Assembly (NCBI GenBank): GCA_030651035.1
Contig: JAUSCK010000285.1
Coordinates: 1-36,203, forward strand
Direction: 5' to 3'
Length of the DNA stretch: 36,203 nt
DNA from: Elusimicrobiota bacterium
GTDB lineage: Bacteria > Elusimicrobiota > Elusimicrobia > Elusimicrobiales > UBA9959
A model generated the notes under the pieces. It did no database searches, was not told the DNA's origin, and saw only the letters and a list, made by a program, of their open reading frames with translations. Position 1 is the first letter of the stretch; every line of letters begins with the position of its first letter. The translations under genes and the position numbers were made by a program. Positions 1 to 6,974 of the stretch are shown piece by piece.

Positions 1-1
1 C

Positions 2-697
2 GACACGACCCCCATCATCCGCGGCTCCTCCATGAAAGCCATGGAAGGCGACACGGGTCCTTACGGCGTGCCCGCCATCACCAAGCTGCTGGAAGCCCTT
101 GATACTGCTATCCCGGAGCCGAAGCGCGAGATCGATAAGCCGTTCCTTATGGCCGTCGAAGACGTGTTCTCGATCACCGGCCGCGGCACCGTGGCCACCG
201 GCCGCATCGAGCGCGGTCAGATCCACGTGGGCGACCCCGTTGAGATCGTCGGTCTTAAGGACACACAGGCGTCCGTGGCTACCGGTCTTGAAATGTTCAG
301 GAAGCTCCTGGATGTGGCCATGGCCGGCGACAACGTCGGTATCCTGCTGCGCGGCATCGATAAAGAGAACATCGAGCGCGGTCAGGTTATAGCGGCCCCC
401 AAGACCTGCACGCCGCACAAGAAGTTCCGCGGCGAGGCCTACATCCTTACCAAGGAAGAGGGCGGCCGCCACACTCCGTTCTTCAAAGGCTACAAGCCCC
501 AGTTCTACTTCCGGACCACGGACGTGACCGGCGGCGTTGAGCTGAAGCCCGGTGTCGAGATGATCATGCCCGGCGACCACGCCGAAGTGGTCGTCGAACT
601 GATCACGCCTATCGCCATGGAAAAGGGTCTGCGCTTCGCTATCCGCGAAGGCGGCCACACCGTGGGCGCGGGCGTAGTGAGCGAAATACTCGAATAA
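2..697 (+). CDS. tuf: Elongation factor Tu, C-terminal part (5' end outside window)
   Basis: EF-Tu carries aminoacyl-tRNA to the ribosome as a GTP complex in the cytoplasm. The reading frame is open from base 2, so this is the last 231 residues of a protein normally near 395. It holds the end of the G domain (PIIRGS followed by KAMEGD), the barrel domain 2 ([15 protein letters not shown]) and domain 3 ([17 protein letters not shown] through the C-terminal VVSEILE). The first internal ATG at 32 is not a start, because conserved EF-Tu sequence continues upstream of it. A hairpin terminator follows, then rpmG, the usual bacterial order. Nothing looks damaged. Identification is near certain. Confidence 0.98.
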   Translation, partial: DTTPIIRGSSMKAMEGDTGPYGVPAITKLLEALDTAIPEPKREIDKPFLMAVEDVFSITGRGTVATGRIERGQIHVGDPVEIVGLKDTQASVATGLEMFRKLLDVAMAGDNVGILLRGIDKENIERGQVIAAPKTCTPHKKFRGEAYILTKEEGGRHTPFFKGYKPQFYFRTTDVTGGVELKPGVEMIMPGDHAEVVVELITPIAMEKGLRFAIREGGHTVGAGVVSEILE

Positions 698-706
698 GCG
701 GCGGGC

Positions 707-747
707 GGCGGCGTCAGCTTTTGGCGGACGCCGCCAACCGATTTTTT
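707..747 (+). terminator. Intrinsic terminator after tuf
   Basis: A 9-bp perfect stem (707-715 with 727-735, GGCGGCGTC against GACGCCGCC) is followed by AACCGA and six Ts. It lies between the tuf stop and the rpmG start, so part of the tuf transcript probably ends here and rpmG is expressed by readthrough or its own promoter. Confidence 0.7.
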
Positions 748-763
748 CACTGGAGTTTTAACT

Positions 764-919
764 ATGGCTGACAGAATAACAATCATCCTGGGCTGCACGG
801 TATGCAAGAACAAGAATTACCACATGTCCAGGGGTAAGAAAAAAGAATTCAAGATCGAACTGAGCAAGTTCTGCCGGGCCTGCGGCAAGCAGACGGCGCA
901 CAAGGAAGTAAAGTCCTGA
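764..919 (+). CDS. rpmG: Ribosomal protein bL33
   Basis: This 51-residue protein of the large ribosomal subunit is too short for most ORF filters. The sequence begins MADRITIILGCTVCKNKNY and ends KQTAHKEVKS. It has two CxxC pairs (CTVC near residues 11-14 and CRAC near 38-41), so it is the zinc-binding form of L33. The start is preceded by TGGAG about 8 bases upstream. Its place between tuf and tRNA-Trp/secE is the standard bacterial arrangement. Confidence 0.95.
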   Translation: MADRITIILGCTVCKNKNYHMSRGKKKEFKIELSKFCRACGKQTAHKEVKS

Positions 920-935
920 TCTCTGGCCTATGGCC

Positions 936-969
936 GTGCGGCAGCAGGGCCAATAGGTAGCAGACGGCC
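936..969 (+). repeat. Degenerate copy of the 34-nt nested-hairpin repeat (copy R5)
   Basis: This has the same 34-nt length as the copies at 1933 and 2632. It matches them at both ends (GTGC at the left, CAGACGGCC at the right), but the inner stem is degraded. It ends six bases before the first base of tRNA-Trp. The match is weaker than for the clear copies, so this is a probable decayed member. Confidence 0.5.
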
Positions 970-975
970 TTCAGT

Positions 976-1049
976 GGGAGCGTCGGTTAACGGTAAACCA
1001 CCGGTCTCCAAAACCGGTACTGAAGGTTCGATTCCTTCCGCTCCCGCCA
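976..1049 (+). tRNA. trpT: tRNA-Trp (anticodon CCA)
   Basis: A complete cloverleaf can be folded by eye. The acceptor stem is GGGAGCG (976-982) with CGCTCCC (1039-1045). The anticodon stem is CCGGT/ACCGG (1001-1005 with 1013-1017), with a seven-base loop carrying CCA at 1008-1010. The T arm is GAAGG-TTCGATT-CCTTC. Discriminator G is at 1046 and CCA is encoded at 1047-1049. The rpmG-tRNA-Trp-secE-nusG order is classic in bacteria. Confidence 0.96.
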
Positions 1050-1117
1050 GTTTTTTTAGTGTTTTGTGTGTTGGCGGAAGGAATTGTCTGATAGGGGAAG
1101 CTCGCTGACGCTCGCAG

Positions 1118-1130
1118 CCGCTCCCGCCAG
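1118..1130 (+). repeat. Duplicated 3' tail of tRNA-Trp
   Basis: Thirteen bases, CCGCTCCCGCCAG, repeat exactly the 3' acceptor strand plus CCA of tRNA-Trp (1038-1050), 80 bases downstream. The rest of a tRNA is not present. It could be the scar of an insertion at the tRNA 3' end or of a slipped duplication. Confidence 0.6.
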
Positions 1131-1181
1131 GTTTTAGTTGGGGCCGTAACAGACCTTTAAGCCAGGGAAACATTTGAATTT

Positions 1182-1370
1182 ATGAATAAAATAACCAGTT
1201 TTCTAAAGGAAGTCTACCAGGAGCTGACCAAGGTTACCTGGCTGGGCCGCAAGGACGTGGTGCGTTCCACCATAGCCGTCAGCTTCGTCGTTATCCTCGT
1301 CGCAATTTACGTCAGCCTTGTGGACATCGGCCTTAACGCTATTCTTAAGACTATACTGGGAGGCCGCTAA
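1182..1370 (+). CDS. secE: Preprotein translocase subunit SecE
   Basis: SecE is the small membrane subunit that stabilises the SecY channel. The protein has 62 residues, typical of the short bacterial form. An amphipathic N-terminal part (FLKEVYQELTKVTWLGRKDV, residues 7-26) is followed by one membrane segment (about residues 28-52). The KVTWLGRKDV stretch is a family hallmark. The start lacks an obvious Shine-Dalgarno; the 20 bases upstream are AT-rich after CAGGG. Its TAA stop shares its last A with the ATG of nusG, so the two are translationally coupled. Confidence 0.95.
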   Translation: MNKITSFLKEVYQELTKVTWLGRKDVVRSTIAVSFVVILVAIYVSLVDIGLNAILKTILGGR

Positions 1371-1900
1371 TGGCTAAGTCATGGTACGTTATACACACCC
1401 GCACCGGTTTTGAGGAGCGCGTTTTGAAGATGCTCCAGGCTAAGATAGAGGACAAGGAGTTCGCCGGCCGCATAGCCCAGGTCCTCATCCCCACCGAGGA
1501 TGTGATGCAGGTCAAGAACAACCAGAAAAAAGTAAGCAAGCGTAAATTTTTCCCGGGCTACGTGCTGGTCAGCATGGAGCTGGACAGCAACACCTACTGG
1601 GCCATACGCGGAGTGCAGGGCGTCAGCGGGTTCCTCGGGGACCCCAAGCCCGTGCCGATGGACGAAGCGGAAGTCCAGCAGATCCTGGAGCTGATGAATT
1701 CCACCAGCCAGGAAAAGCCCAAGCCGGCCGTTCAGTTCGAGAAGGGCGAGAACGTGCGCATCGTGGAAGGGCCGTTCAAGCATTTCATGGGCGTAGTAGA
1801 GGACGTCAATGAGCAGAAGGCCAAGCTGCGCGTGACCGTCACCGTATTCGACCGCCCCACCCCGGTGGAACTTGATTTTCTGCAGGTAGAAAAAGTATAG
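1370..1900 (+). CDS. nusG: Transcription termination/antitermination factor NusG
   Basis: NusG binds RNA polymerase, raises processivity and links transcription to translation or Rho. At 176 residues it is the normal length. The N-terminal NGN domain (residues 1 to ~105) begins KSWYVIHTRTGFEERV and contains KFFPGYVLV. The KOW domain (about 120-176) contains KGENVRIVEGPF and the VDFLQVEKV-like end (here LDFLQVEKV). It overlaps secE by one base and is followed by a 154-base gap that carries a 34-nt repeat and the rplK leader. Confidence 0.97.
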   Translation: MAKSWYVIHTRTGFEERVLKMLQAKIEDKEFAGRIAQVLIPTEDVMQVKNNQKKVSKRKFFPGYVLVSMELDSNTYWAIRGVQGVSGFLGDPKPVPMDEAEVQQILELMNSTSQEKPKPAVQFEKGENVRIVEGPFKHFMGVVEDVNEQKAKLRVTVTVFDRPTPVELDFLQVEKV

Positions 1901-1932
1901 GGCCTAAGGCTGCAGCTTCAATGCATGCGCAG

Positions 1933-1966
1933 GTGCCGTAACAGGCGCTATGCGCATCAGACGGCC
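1933..1966 (+). repeat. 34-nt nested-hairpin repeat, copy R1
   Basis: The outer arms are GCCGT and ACGGC. The inner hairpin is GCGC-TAT-GCGC. The copy at 2632 has GAGC-TAT-GCTC at the same place, so both sides of the inner stem changed together. It lies in the nusG-rplK gap, probably transcribed as part of the leader of rplK. Confidence 0.85.
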
Positions 1967-2023
1967 AGCAGCTTCAGGATGTCCGTGTTACGCGGCGCGT
2001 TCAGGCCTTAATTATAAGGAGAG

Positions 2024-2062
2024 ATGTTAAGGATAAATTCCTTAATTTATTACTATGGCTAA
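2024..2062 (+). CDS. Possible 12-residue leader ORF overlapping rplK start
   Basis: An ATG at 2024 follows AAGGAG (2016-2021) at near-ideal spacing. It opens a 12-codon frame ([12 protein letters not shown]) whose TAA at 2060-2062 lies inside codons 2-3 of rplK. rplK itself has no Shine-Dalgarno just before its ATG. A perfect 7-bp hairpin (2027-2033 with 2039-2045, TTAAGGA/TCCTTAA) sits inside the small frame. This looks like a leader that couples ribosomes into rplK. It is an inference from spacing alone; expression is unproven. Confidence 0.4.
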   Translation: MLRINSLIYYYG

Positions 2063-2489
2063 AGTTAAACAGATAAAAACATTCATAAAACTTCAGATCC
2101 CGGCAGGCGCCGCCAACCCCGCGCCCCCCGTGGGTCCCGCCCTCGGCCAGCACGGCGTCAACATCATGGACTTCTGCAAGCAGTTCAACGAGAAGACCCG
2201 CAAGCTGGAGCAGGGCGTTCCGATACCCGTGGTCATCACGGTGTTCGAAGACCGCACTTTCACCTTCATCACGAAAATGCCGCCTATGGCCGCGCTTATA
2301 AAGAAGGCCGCCGGGCTTGCAAAGGGTTCAGCCGTCCCCAACAAAGACAAGGTGGGCAAGCTCACCCTGAAGCAGGTTGAAGAAGTCGCCAGGATCAAGC
2401 TGCCGGACCTCAATACGAAAGACGTGAAGCAGGCCATGCAGATGGTGAAAGGCACCGCCCGCAGCATGGGCGTGGACATAATCGATTAA
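2055..2489 (+). CDS. rplK: Ribosomal protein uL11
   Basis: L11 forms the GTPase-associated stalk base with 23S rRNA. It has 144 residues, the usual length. The Pro-rich N-terminal domain contains [20 protein letters not shown] (residues ~16-35) and the RNA-binding C-terminal domain ends [12 protein letters not shown]. The start is fixed by the [18 protein letters not shown] family N-terminus although no Shine-Dalgarno stands at the right distance. The nearest, AAGGAG at 2016-2021, is about 33 bases upstream and seems to serve a small leader frame. rplA follows after a 206-base gap with two repeats. Confidence 0.97.
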   Translation: MAKVKQIKTFIKLQIPAGAANPAPPVGPALGQHGVNIMDFCKQFNEKTRKLEQGVPIPVVITVFEDRTFTFITKMPPMAALIKKAAGLAKGSAVPNKDKVGKLTLKQVEEVARIKLPDLNTKDVKQAMQMVKGTARSMGVDIID

Positions 2490-2576
2490 ACAAATCGAAA
2501 ATCGAAGGTCGAAGATCGAAGATCAAGGAGTTCCTTAATGATTTTCGACTTTCGATTCCCGATTTTCGATTGTTTT
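2488..2576 (+). repeat. Long imperfect inverted repeat rich in ATCGAA
   Basis: The left arm (2488-2524) and right arm (2540-2576) are imperfect reverse complements, about 28 of 37 positions by eye. Each is itself built from repeated ATCGAA-like units. It begins at the rplK stop and would form an ~85-nt hairpin in RNA. The AT-rich composition stands out from the flanking genes. Confidence 0.7.
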
Positions 2577-2631
2577 GACGAGGAAGCGGGTCCTGCCCGC
2601 GCATGAACCTCGGGGGCGCAAGGCTGTGCCA

Positions 2632-2665
2632 GTGCCGTATCAGGAGCTATGCTCATCAGACGGCC
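2632..2665 (+). repeat. 34-nt nested-hairpin repeat, copy R2
   Basis: Near-identical to copy R1 at 1933, but the inner stem is GAGC-TAT-GCTC instead of GCGC-TAT-GCGC, a compensated double change. It ends 30 bases before the rplA ATG and is probably within the rplA leader. Confidence 0.85.
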
Positions 2666-2695
2666 AAGCCCTGGAAATCACAAGGAGAAACTAAA

Positions 2696-3385
2696 ATGGG
2701 AAAGAGAATAGAGAACTTGAAGAAGGGACTGGACCTCGAAAAGAAGTACAGCCTTAAGGACGCCGTGGCCCTGGTGAAAAAAACCGCCAATGCCAAATTC
2801 GACGAGACGCTGGAAGTTCATTTCAAGCTGGGTATAGACGTGAAGCAGTCCGACCAGCAGGTGCGCAGCACCGTCAGCCTGCCGCACGGCACCGGCAAGA
2901 CCAAGAAGGTCGCCGTTATAGCCAAGGGCGAGAAGGAAAAGGAAGCCCAGACCGCCGGCGCGGACATCTGCGGCGGAGCCGAGCTGATAGAGAAGATCTT
3001 CGGCGGTTTCATGGATTTCGACGTCCTCGTGGTCACCCCCGACATGATGAAGGACGCCGCCAAGCTGGGCAAGACGCTGGGCCCCAAGGGACTGATGCCC
3101 AACCCCAAGAGCGGCACCGTCACCTTCGACGTGGCCAAGACCGTAAAGGAACTGAAGGCCGGCCGCATCGAGTTCAAGGCCGACCCCCAGGGGATAGTGC
3201 ATGCCATGGCCGGGAAGATCTCTTTCCCGGATGAGAAGCTTATAGAGAACGTGCAGACCGTGATAGACGCGGTGATGAAGGTGAAGCCGTCCTCTTCCAA
3301 AGGCGTCTATATGCAGTCGGTGTTCTTGTCGTCCACCATGGGCGCCGGGATAGCCGTCGCTGTGGAGCAGAAAACCATAAACTAA
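2696..3385 (+). CDS. rplA: Ribosomal protein uL1
   Basis: L1 binds 23S rRNA at the E-site stalk and often represses its own operon. It has 229 residues, typical. The frame stays open upstream to 2603, but the ATG at 2696 has CAAGGAG seven bases before it and starts the family sequence MGKRIENLKKGLDLEKKY, so it is the start. Recognisable blocks include KFDETLEVHFKLGID, KTLGPKGLMPNPKSGTV (the L1 signature) and FKADPQGIVHAMAGKISF. A terminator follows at once, so rplJ and rplL are not in this transcript. Confidence 0.97.
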   Translation: MGKRIENLKKGLDLEKKYSLKDAVALVKKTANAKFDETLEVHFKLGIDVKQSDQQVRSTVSLPHGTGKTKKVAVIAKGEKEKEAQTAGADICGGAELIEKIFGGFMDFDVLVVTPDMMKDAAKLGKTLGPKGLMPNPKSGTVTFDVAKTVKELKAGRIEFKADPQGIVHAMAGKISFPDEKLIENVQTVIDAVMKVKPSSSKGVYMQSVFLSSTMGAGIAVAVEQKTIN

Positions 3386-3389
3386 CCCA

Positions 3390-3423
3390 AAAAGCCCGCC
3401 GGCCAAACCGGCGGGCTTTTTAA
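3390..3423 (+). terminator. Intrinsic terminator after rplA
   Basis: AAAGCCCGCCGG and CCGGCGGGCTTT form a perfect GC-rich stem with a small loop, ending in a T tract. It separates the ribosomal cluster from hppA. Confidence 0.9.
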
Positions 3424-3454
3424 TAGCCTAAAGTTGAACGTAACAGGAGAAAAA

Positions 3455-5908
3455 ATGAGAAAACTTAAGACTCTTGCCGCCTCCGCTGCTCTTTTAATGG
3501 CTTCCGCGCCCGCTTTTGCCAGCGAGGCGGAGCTGATGATCCCGGACCTGTCCAGCGTGTCCTTCCTGGGCATGACGGGACATAATCTCCTGCTGGGCGG
3601 GCTTGTTATCTGCGTGCTCGGCATGCTTTTCGGTATTCTCCAGTCCATGCAGATCTCGAATCTCCCCGTGCACAAGTCGATGAGAGAGATCTCGGAGCTG
3701 ATCTACGAAACCTGCAAGACTTATCTCTTTACCCAGGGCAAGTTCATAGCCATACTATGGGTGTTCATCGCCTCCATCATGGTGTGGTACTTCAGCCTTA
3801 ACCCGGCGATGACCGCCATGAAGATCTTCATAATCGTGGTCTTCTCCATCGTGGGCATACTCGGCTCCTATTCGGTGGCCTGGTTCGGCATACGCATAAA
3901 CACTTATGCTAACAGCCGCACCGCGTTCGCCGGCCTGAAAGGCCTGCCCTATCCGACCATGCACATCCCGCTCAAGGCCGGCATGTCCATCGGCATGCTG
4001 CTCATCAGCGTAGAGCTGGTAATGATGCTCTTCATCCTGCTCTTCGTGCCGGGCGACTACGCCGGCCTCTGCTTCATCGGTTTCGCCATCGGCGAGTCGC
4101 TGGGCGCCGCGGCGCTTCGTATCGCCGGCGGCATTTTCACGAAAATAGCCGACATCGGTTCCGACCTGATGAAGATAGTGTTCAAGATCAAAGAAGACGA
4201 CGTCCGCAACCCCGGCGTCATCGCGGACTGCACCGGCGACAATGCCGGCGACTCCGTGGGCCCCACGGCCGATGGCTTCGAGACCTACGGCGTGACGGGC
4301 GTGGCCCTGATCACCTTCATCCTGCTGGCGGTTTCCCCCGAAGTATTCATGAGGGGCGGGCTTGACGGAGCCGCGGCGCATGCCGCTTCCCAGAAGGCCC
4401 AGATACAGCTGCTGGTCTGGATCTTCGTGATGCGCATCGGCATGATCGTGACCAGCGCCTTCTCCTACTGGGTGAACGACCTGGTAACCCACTCCATGTA
4501 CGGCGCTTCCAGGAAGTTCAACTTCGAGCACCCGCTCACCATGCTGGTCTGGCTGACCTCGTTCGTCTCCATAGCCATGACCTATGTGCTGAGCTACCTG
4601 CTGATCCCCGAGCTGGCCGGCGACGCCACCCTGTGGTGGAAACTTTCCACCATCATCTCATGCGGAACCATCGCGGGCGCGGTGATACCGGAACTGGTAA
4701 AGGTGTTCACTTCTACCAACTCCGGCCACGTGCGCGAAGTCCTGTCGGCCTCCAAAGAGGGCGGCGCTTCCCTTAATATCCTGTCTGGCTTGGTGGCCGG
4801 CAACTTCAGCGCTTACTGGCTGGGCATGGCCATCATCTTCCTGATGGGCGTGGCTTACCTGGTGTCCAACCTAGGCCTCGGGATGATAATGATCTCTCCC
4901 GCTATCTTCGCCTTCGGCCTGGTGGCCTTCGGCTTCCTGGGCATGGGCCCGGTGACCATAGCCGTGGACTCCTACGGCCCGGTGACGGACAATGCTCAGT
5001 CTGTGTTCGAGCTGTCCATGATCGAGAGCATCCCCGGCATCAAGGAAGAGCTTAAGAAGGATTTCGGCTTCGACGTGGACTTCGAGAGCGGCAAGAAATT
5101 CCTGGAAGAGAACGACGGCGCCGGTAATACTTTCAAGGCGACCGCGAAGCCGGTGCTGATAGGCACGGCCGTGGTGGGCGCGACCACGCTGATCTTCGCC
5201 ATCATCCAGATGCTGGCGGCGAAGTTCGGCACGGTGGGGCCCCAGGGCATCTACGAGGGGCTTTCTATCCTGAACCCGAAGTTCCTGCTGGGTCTTATCA
5301 CCGGCGGCGCTATCATCTTCTGGTTCGCCGGCGCTTCGATGCAGGCCGTAACCACGGGCGCCTACCAGGCGGTGGACTTCATCAAGAAGAACATCAAGCT
5401 GGACAGCACGGTTAAGAAGGCGAACGTGGAGGACTCCAAGAAGGTGGTGGAGATCTGCACGAAGTATGCCCAGAAGGGTATGTTCAATATCTTCCTGGTG
5501 GTGTTCTTCTCGACGCTGGCTTTCGCCTGCCTGAATCACTACTTCTTCATCGGCTACCTGATTAGCATCGCGATCTTCGGCCTGTACGAGGCTATCTTCA
5601 TGGCCAACGCGGGCGGCGCGTGGGACAACGCGAAGAAGCTGGTTGAGACGGAGCTGAACATGAAGGGCACGCCGCTGCACGAGGCCTCCGTCGTAGGCGA
5701 CACCGTGGGCGACCCGTTCAAGGACACCTCTTCAGTGGCCATGAACCCGATCATCAAGTTCACGACCCTCTTCGGCCTCCTGGCCGTCGAGCTGGCCGTA
5801 ACTCTCGATCCGAAAGTGAGCCACATGCTGGCGGCCGTCTTCTTCGCCATCAGCGTAATCTTCGTCTGGCGCTCCTTCTACAGCATGAGGATCCCCGAGA
5901 TAAAGTAA
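3455..5908 (+). CDS. hppA: Membrane-bound proton-translocating pyrophosphatase, K+-independent type
   Basis: It hydrolyses cytoplasmic pyrophosphate and pumps ions across the membrane through about 16 helices. Of 817 residues, the substrate loop has ADIGSDLMKIVFKI, EDDVRNPGVIADCTGDNAGD and an ADGFETYG-like block near residues 240-280. A second acidic block, GGAWDNAKKLVE followed by VVGDTVGDPFKDTSSVAMNP, lies near the C-terminus. The GNTFKA motif carries Lys561 where K+-dependent pumps have Ala, so it should be K+-independent and most likely H+-pumping. The TTG at 3434 is in frame, but ATG 3455 has AGGAG just upstream. Oddly, the protein starts with a signal-peptide-like stretch (residues 1-22, ending SAPAFA). 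Confidence 0.96.
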   Translation: MRKLKTLAASAALLMASAPAFASEAELMIPDLSSVSFLGMTGHNLLLGGLVICVLGMLFGILQSMQISNLPVHKSMREISELIYETCKTYLFTQGKFIAILWVFIASIMVWYFSLNPAMTAMKIFIIVVFSIVGILGSYSVAWFGIRINTYANSRTAFAGLKGLPYPTMHIPLKAGMSIGMLLISVELVMMLFILLFVPGDYAGLCFIGFAIGESLGAAALRIAGGIFTKIADIGSDLMKIVFKIKEDDVRNPGVIADCTGDNAGDSVGPTADGFETYGVTGVALITFILLAVSPEVFMRGGLDGAAAHAASQKAQIQLLVWIFVMRIGMIVTSAFSYWVNDLVTHSMYGASRKFNFEHPLTMLVWLTSFVSIAMTYVLSYLLIPELAGDATLWWKLSTIISCGTIAGAVIPELVKVFTSTNSGHVREVLSASKEGGASLNILSGLVAGNFSAYWLGMAIIFLMGVAYLVSNLGLGMIMISPAIFAFGLVAFGFLGMGPVTIAVDSYGPVTDNAQSVFELSMIESIPGIKEELKKDFGFDVDFESGKKFLEENDGAGNTFKATAKPVLIGTAVVGATTLIFAIIQMLAAKFGTVGPQGIYEGLSILNPKFLLGLITGGAIIFWFAGASMQAVTTGAYQAVDFIKKNIKLDSTVKKANVEDSKKVVEICTKYAQKGMFNIFLVVFFSTLAFACLNHYFFIGYLISIAIFGLYEAIFMANAGGAWDNAKKLVETELNMKGTPLHEASVVGDTVGDPFKDTSSVAMNPIIKFTTLFGLLAVELAVTLDPKVSHMLAAVFFAISVIFVWRSFYSMRIPEIK

Positions 5909-5929
5909 GACTTCTCAATAAACAAATAA

Positions 5930-5962
5930 AACTCCCCGCCGTAAGAAGCGGGGAGATTTATT
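5930..5962 (+). terminator. Intrinsic terminator after hppA
   Basis: Stem CTCCCCGC (5932-5939) with GCGGGGAG (5948-5955), followed by ATTTATTTTAT. A similar but weaker hairpin with the same TTATTTTAT-type tail stands before the second structured element near 6750-6777. Confidence 0.8.
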
Positions 5963-5978
5963 TTATAGGGCAGAGGAC

Positions 5979-6130
5979 TGCGAGATGCCCAGTCGGGGCG
6001 GCAAGGGTATGGGCTCGTCGCTCACGGCGTCGCGCACACCGTGCGCGCGCCTCCTCTCTCGGCCCTCGCGCTTATGCAAGCTCGGGCCTCCGAGAGGTCG
6101 CTCCGAACCCATCCCCTTGCCGCCCCTCCA
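5979..6130 (+). repeat. Structured intergenic element, copy C1
   Basis: This element fills the hppA-ORF6N gap. Conserved left edge: TGCGAGATGCCCAGTCGGGG. The outer stem pairs 5995-6017 with 6104-6126 (21 of 23 by eye). Inner hairpin A is GCGCAC-ACC-GTGCGC (6032-6046). Inner hairpin B is a GGCCC/GGGCC-based stem around CGCTTATGCAAGC (about 6053-6096). The outer-stem sequence is unrelated to that of C2 and C3 but pairs equally well. Small open frames within it are explained by the palindromes. No protein gene is seen here. Confidence 0.85.
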
Positions 6131-6179
6131 ATACATTGCCCAGTTTTATCACGACAGGCCCTTGTCGGGTTGGTCTGCT

Positions 6180-6190
6180 AGGATATATGC
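6180..6190 (+). promoter_or_regulatory. Likely -10 region for the ORF6N gene
   Basis: TAGGATAT just upstream of the ORF6N start resembles TAGAATAT before the DarT-like gene (7334) and before infC (10082). A TTGTCG about 18 bases upstream could be a -35. It overlaps a small CGACA/TGTCG inverted repeat. Pattern match only. Confidence 0.4.
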
Positions 6191-6216
6191 AGATAAATGA
6201 CTTTTATGGGGGTAAT

Positions 6217-6735
6217 ATGAAAGACTTGATCTCATTAGAGACGATAGAAAATAAGATATTGCTTGTGCGTGGCCATAGGGTAATGATTGATAAAGACTTG
6301 GCAGAGTTGTATGAAGTGCGCACGAAAAACCTGAATAAAGCCGTTTCAAGGAATATTGAAAGCTTTCCGGCTGATTTCATGTTCCAACTCACGGCAGAAG
6401 AATACCGTTCTTTAAGGTTCCAATTTGGAACCTTAGAAAGAGGGGCCCATTCGAAGTATTTGCCCCGTGTTTTCATGGAGCAGGGCGTGGCGATGCTCTC
6501 CAGTGTTCTAAAAAGCAAACGTGCCAGGCTGGTGAATATTCAGATAATGCGAGCGTTCGTTAAACTGCGTCAGTTGCTCAACACCCATAAGGAACTGGCC
6601 CGCAAGCTGGAAGAACTGGAAAAGAAATACAACGCGCAGTTCAAAAGCGTCTTCGACGCCATAAAAATGCTGATGACCCCGCCCCCGGACCCCGGCCCGG
6701 ACCCCAAAACAATTCCCGGCTTCAAGCCCGAGTAA
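6217..6735 (+). CDS. ORF6N-domain protein
   Basis: ORF6N is a DNA-binding domain first seen in phage antirepressor-like proteins; its role in chromosomes is unknown. Of 172 residues, the ORF6N domain covers about 1-95, with ENKILLVRGHRVMIDKDLAE, LYEVRTKNLNKAVSRN and FPADFMFQLTAEEY. The rest is a helical, coiled-coil-like tail ([13 protein letters not shown]) and a Pro-rich end ([18 protein letters not shown]). ATG 6217 has GGGGGT four bases upstream and matches the family N-terminus; in-frame starts exist at 6187 and 6136. The gene follows structured element C1, and a second, broken copy follows C2, so element plus gene looks tandemly duplicated. Confidence 0.88.
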   Translation: MKDLISLETIENKILLVRGHRVMIDKDLAELYEVRTKNLNKAVSRNIESFPADFMFQLTAEEYRSLRFQFGTLERGAHSKYLPRVFMEQGVAMLSSVLKSKRARLVNIQIMRAFVKLRQLLNTHKELARKLEELEKKYNAQFKSVFDAIKMLMTPPPDPGPDPKTIPGFKPE

Positions 6736-6789
6736 TAGCTCTAGAACTCAATGCCGAAAGCGGGAGTTATATTTTATTGGGAGAAGAGC

Positions 6790-6943
6790 TGCGAGATGCG
6801 AAGTCGGGTCCTACCGCAGGGGCAGGAACGAAAAACACGTTCGGCCACACCGTGGCCTCACTCGGTATTCGCCCGGCGCGCTTATGCAAGCGCCGGGCTC
6901 AACGACGGTTTTTCTTATCCTGCCCCCGCGGTCTCCCCTCCGT
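6790..6943 (+). repeat. Structured intergenic element, copy C2
   Basis: Left edge TGCGAGATGCGAAGTCGGGT. The outer stem pairs 6813-6836 with 6908-6932, imperfect near its middle. Hairpin A is GGCCAC-ACC-GTGGCC (6843-6857). Hairpin B is GCCCGGCGC/GCGCCGGGC (6871-6879 with 6890-6898) with loop GCTTATGCAA. Outside the hairpin stems it is nearly identical to C3; inside them most base changes come in paired, compensating sets. The left flank also resembles that of C1 back to a terminator-like hairpin. Confidence 0.9.
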
Positions 6944-6974
6944 ACTCTTATATAGACTGCTCAGCTATCCGTTA

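Noticed and set aside
2603-2695. N-terminal extension of rplA
   Set aside because: The extension runs through repeat R2 and has no similarity to L1; ATG 2696 has a good Shine-Dalgarno.
3434-3454. TTG start for the pyrophosphatase
   Set aside because: It would include the Shine-Dalgarno AGGAG in the coding sequence; ATG 3455 has correct spacing and starts a signal-peptide-like sequence.
5985-6200. Small ORF over structured element C1
   Set aside because: Explained by the GC-rich palindromes; not shared in frame with C2 or C3.
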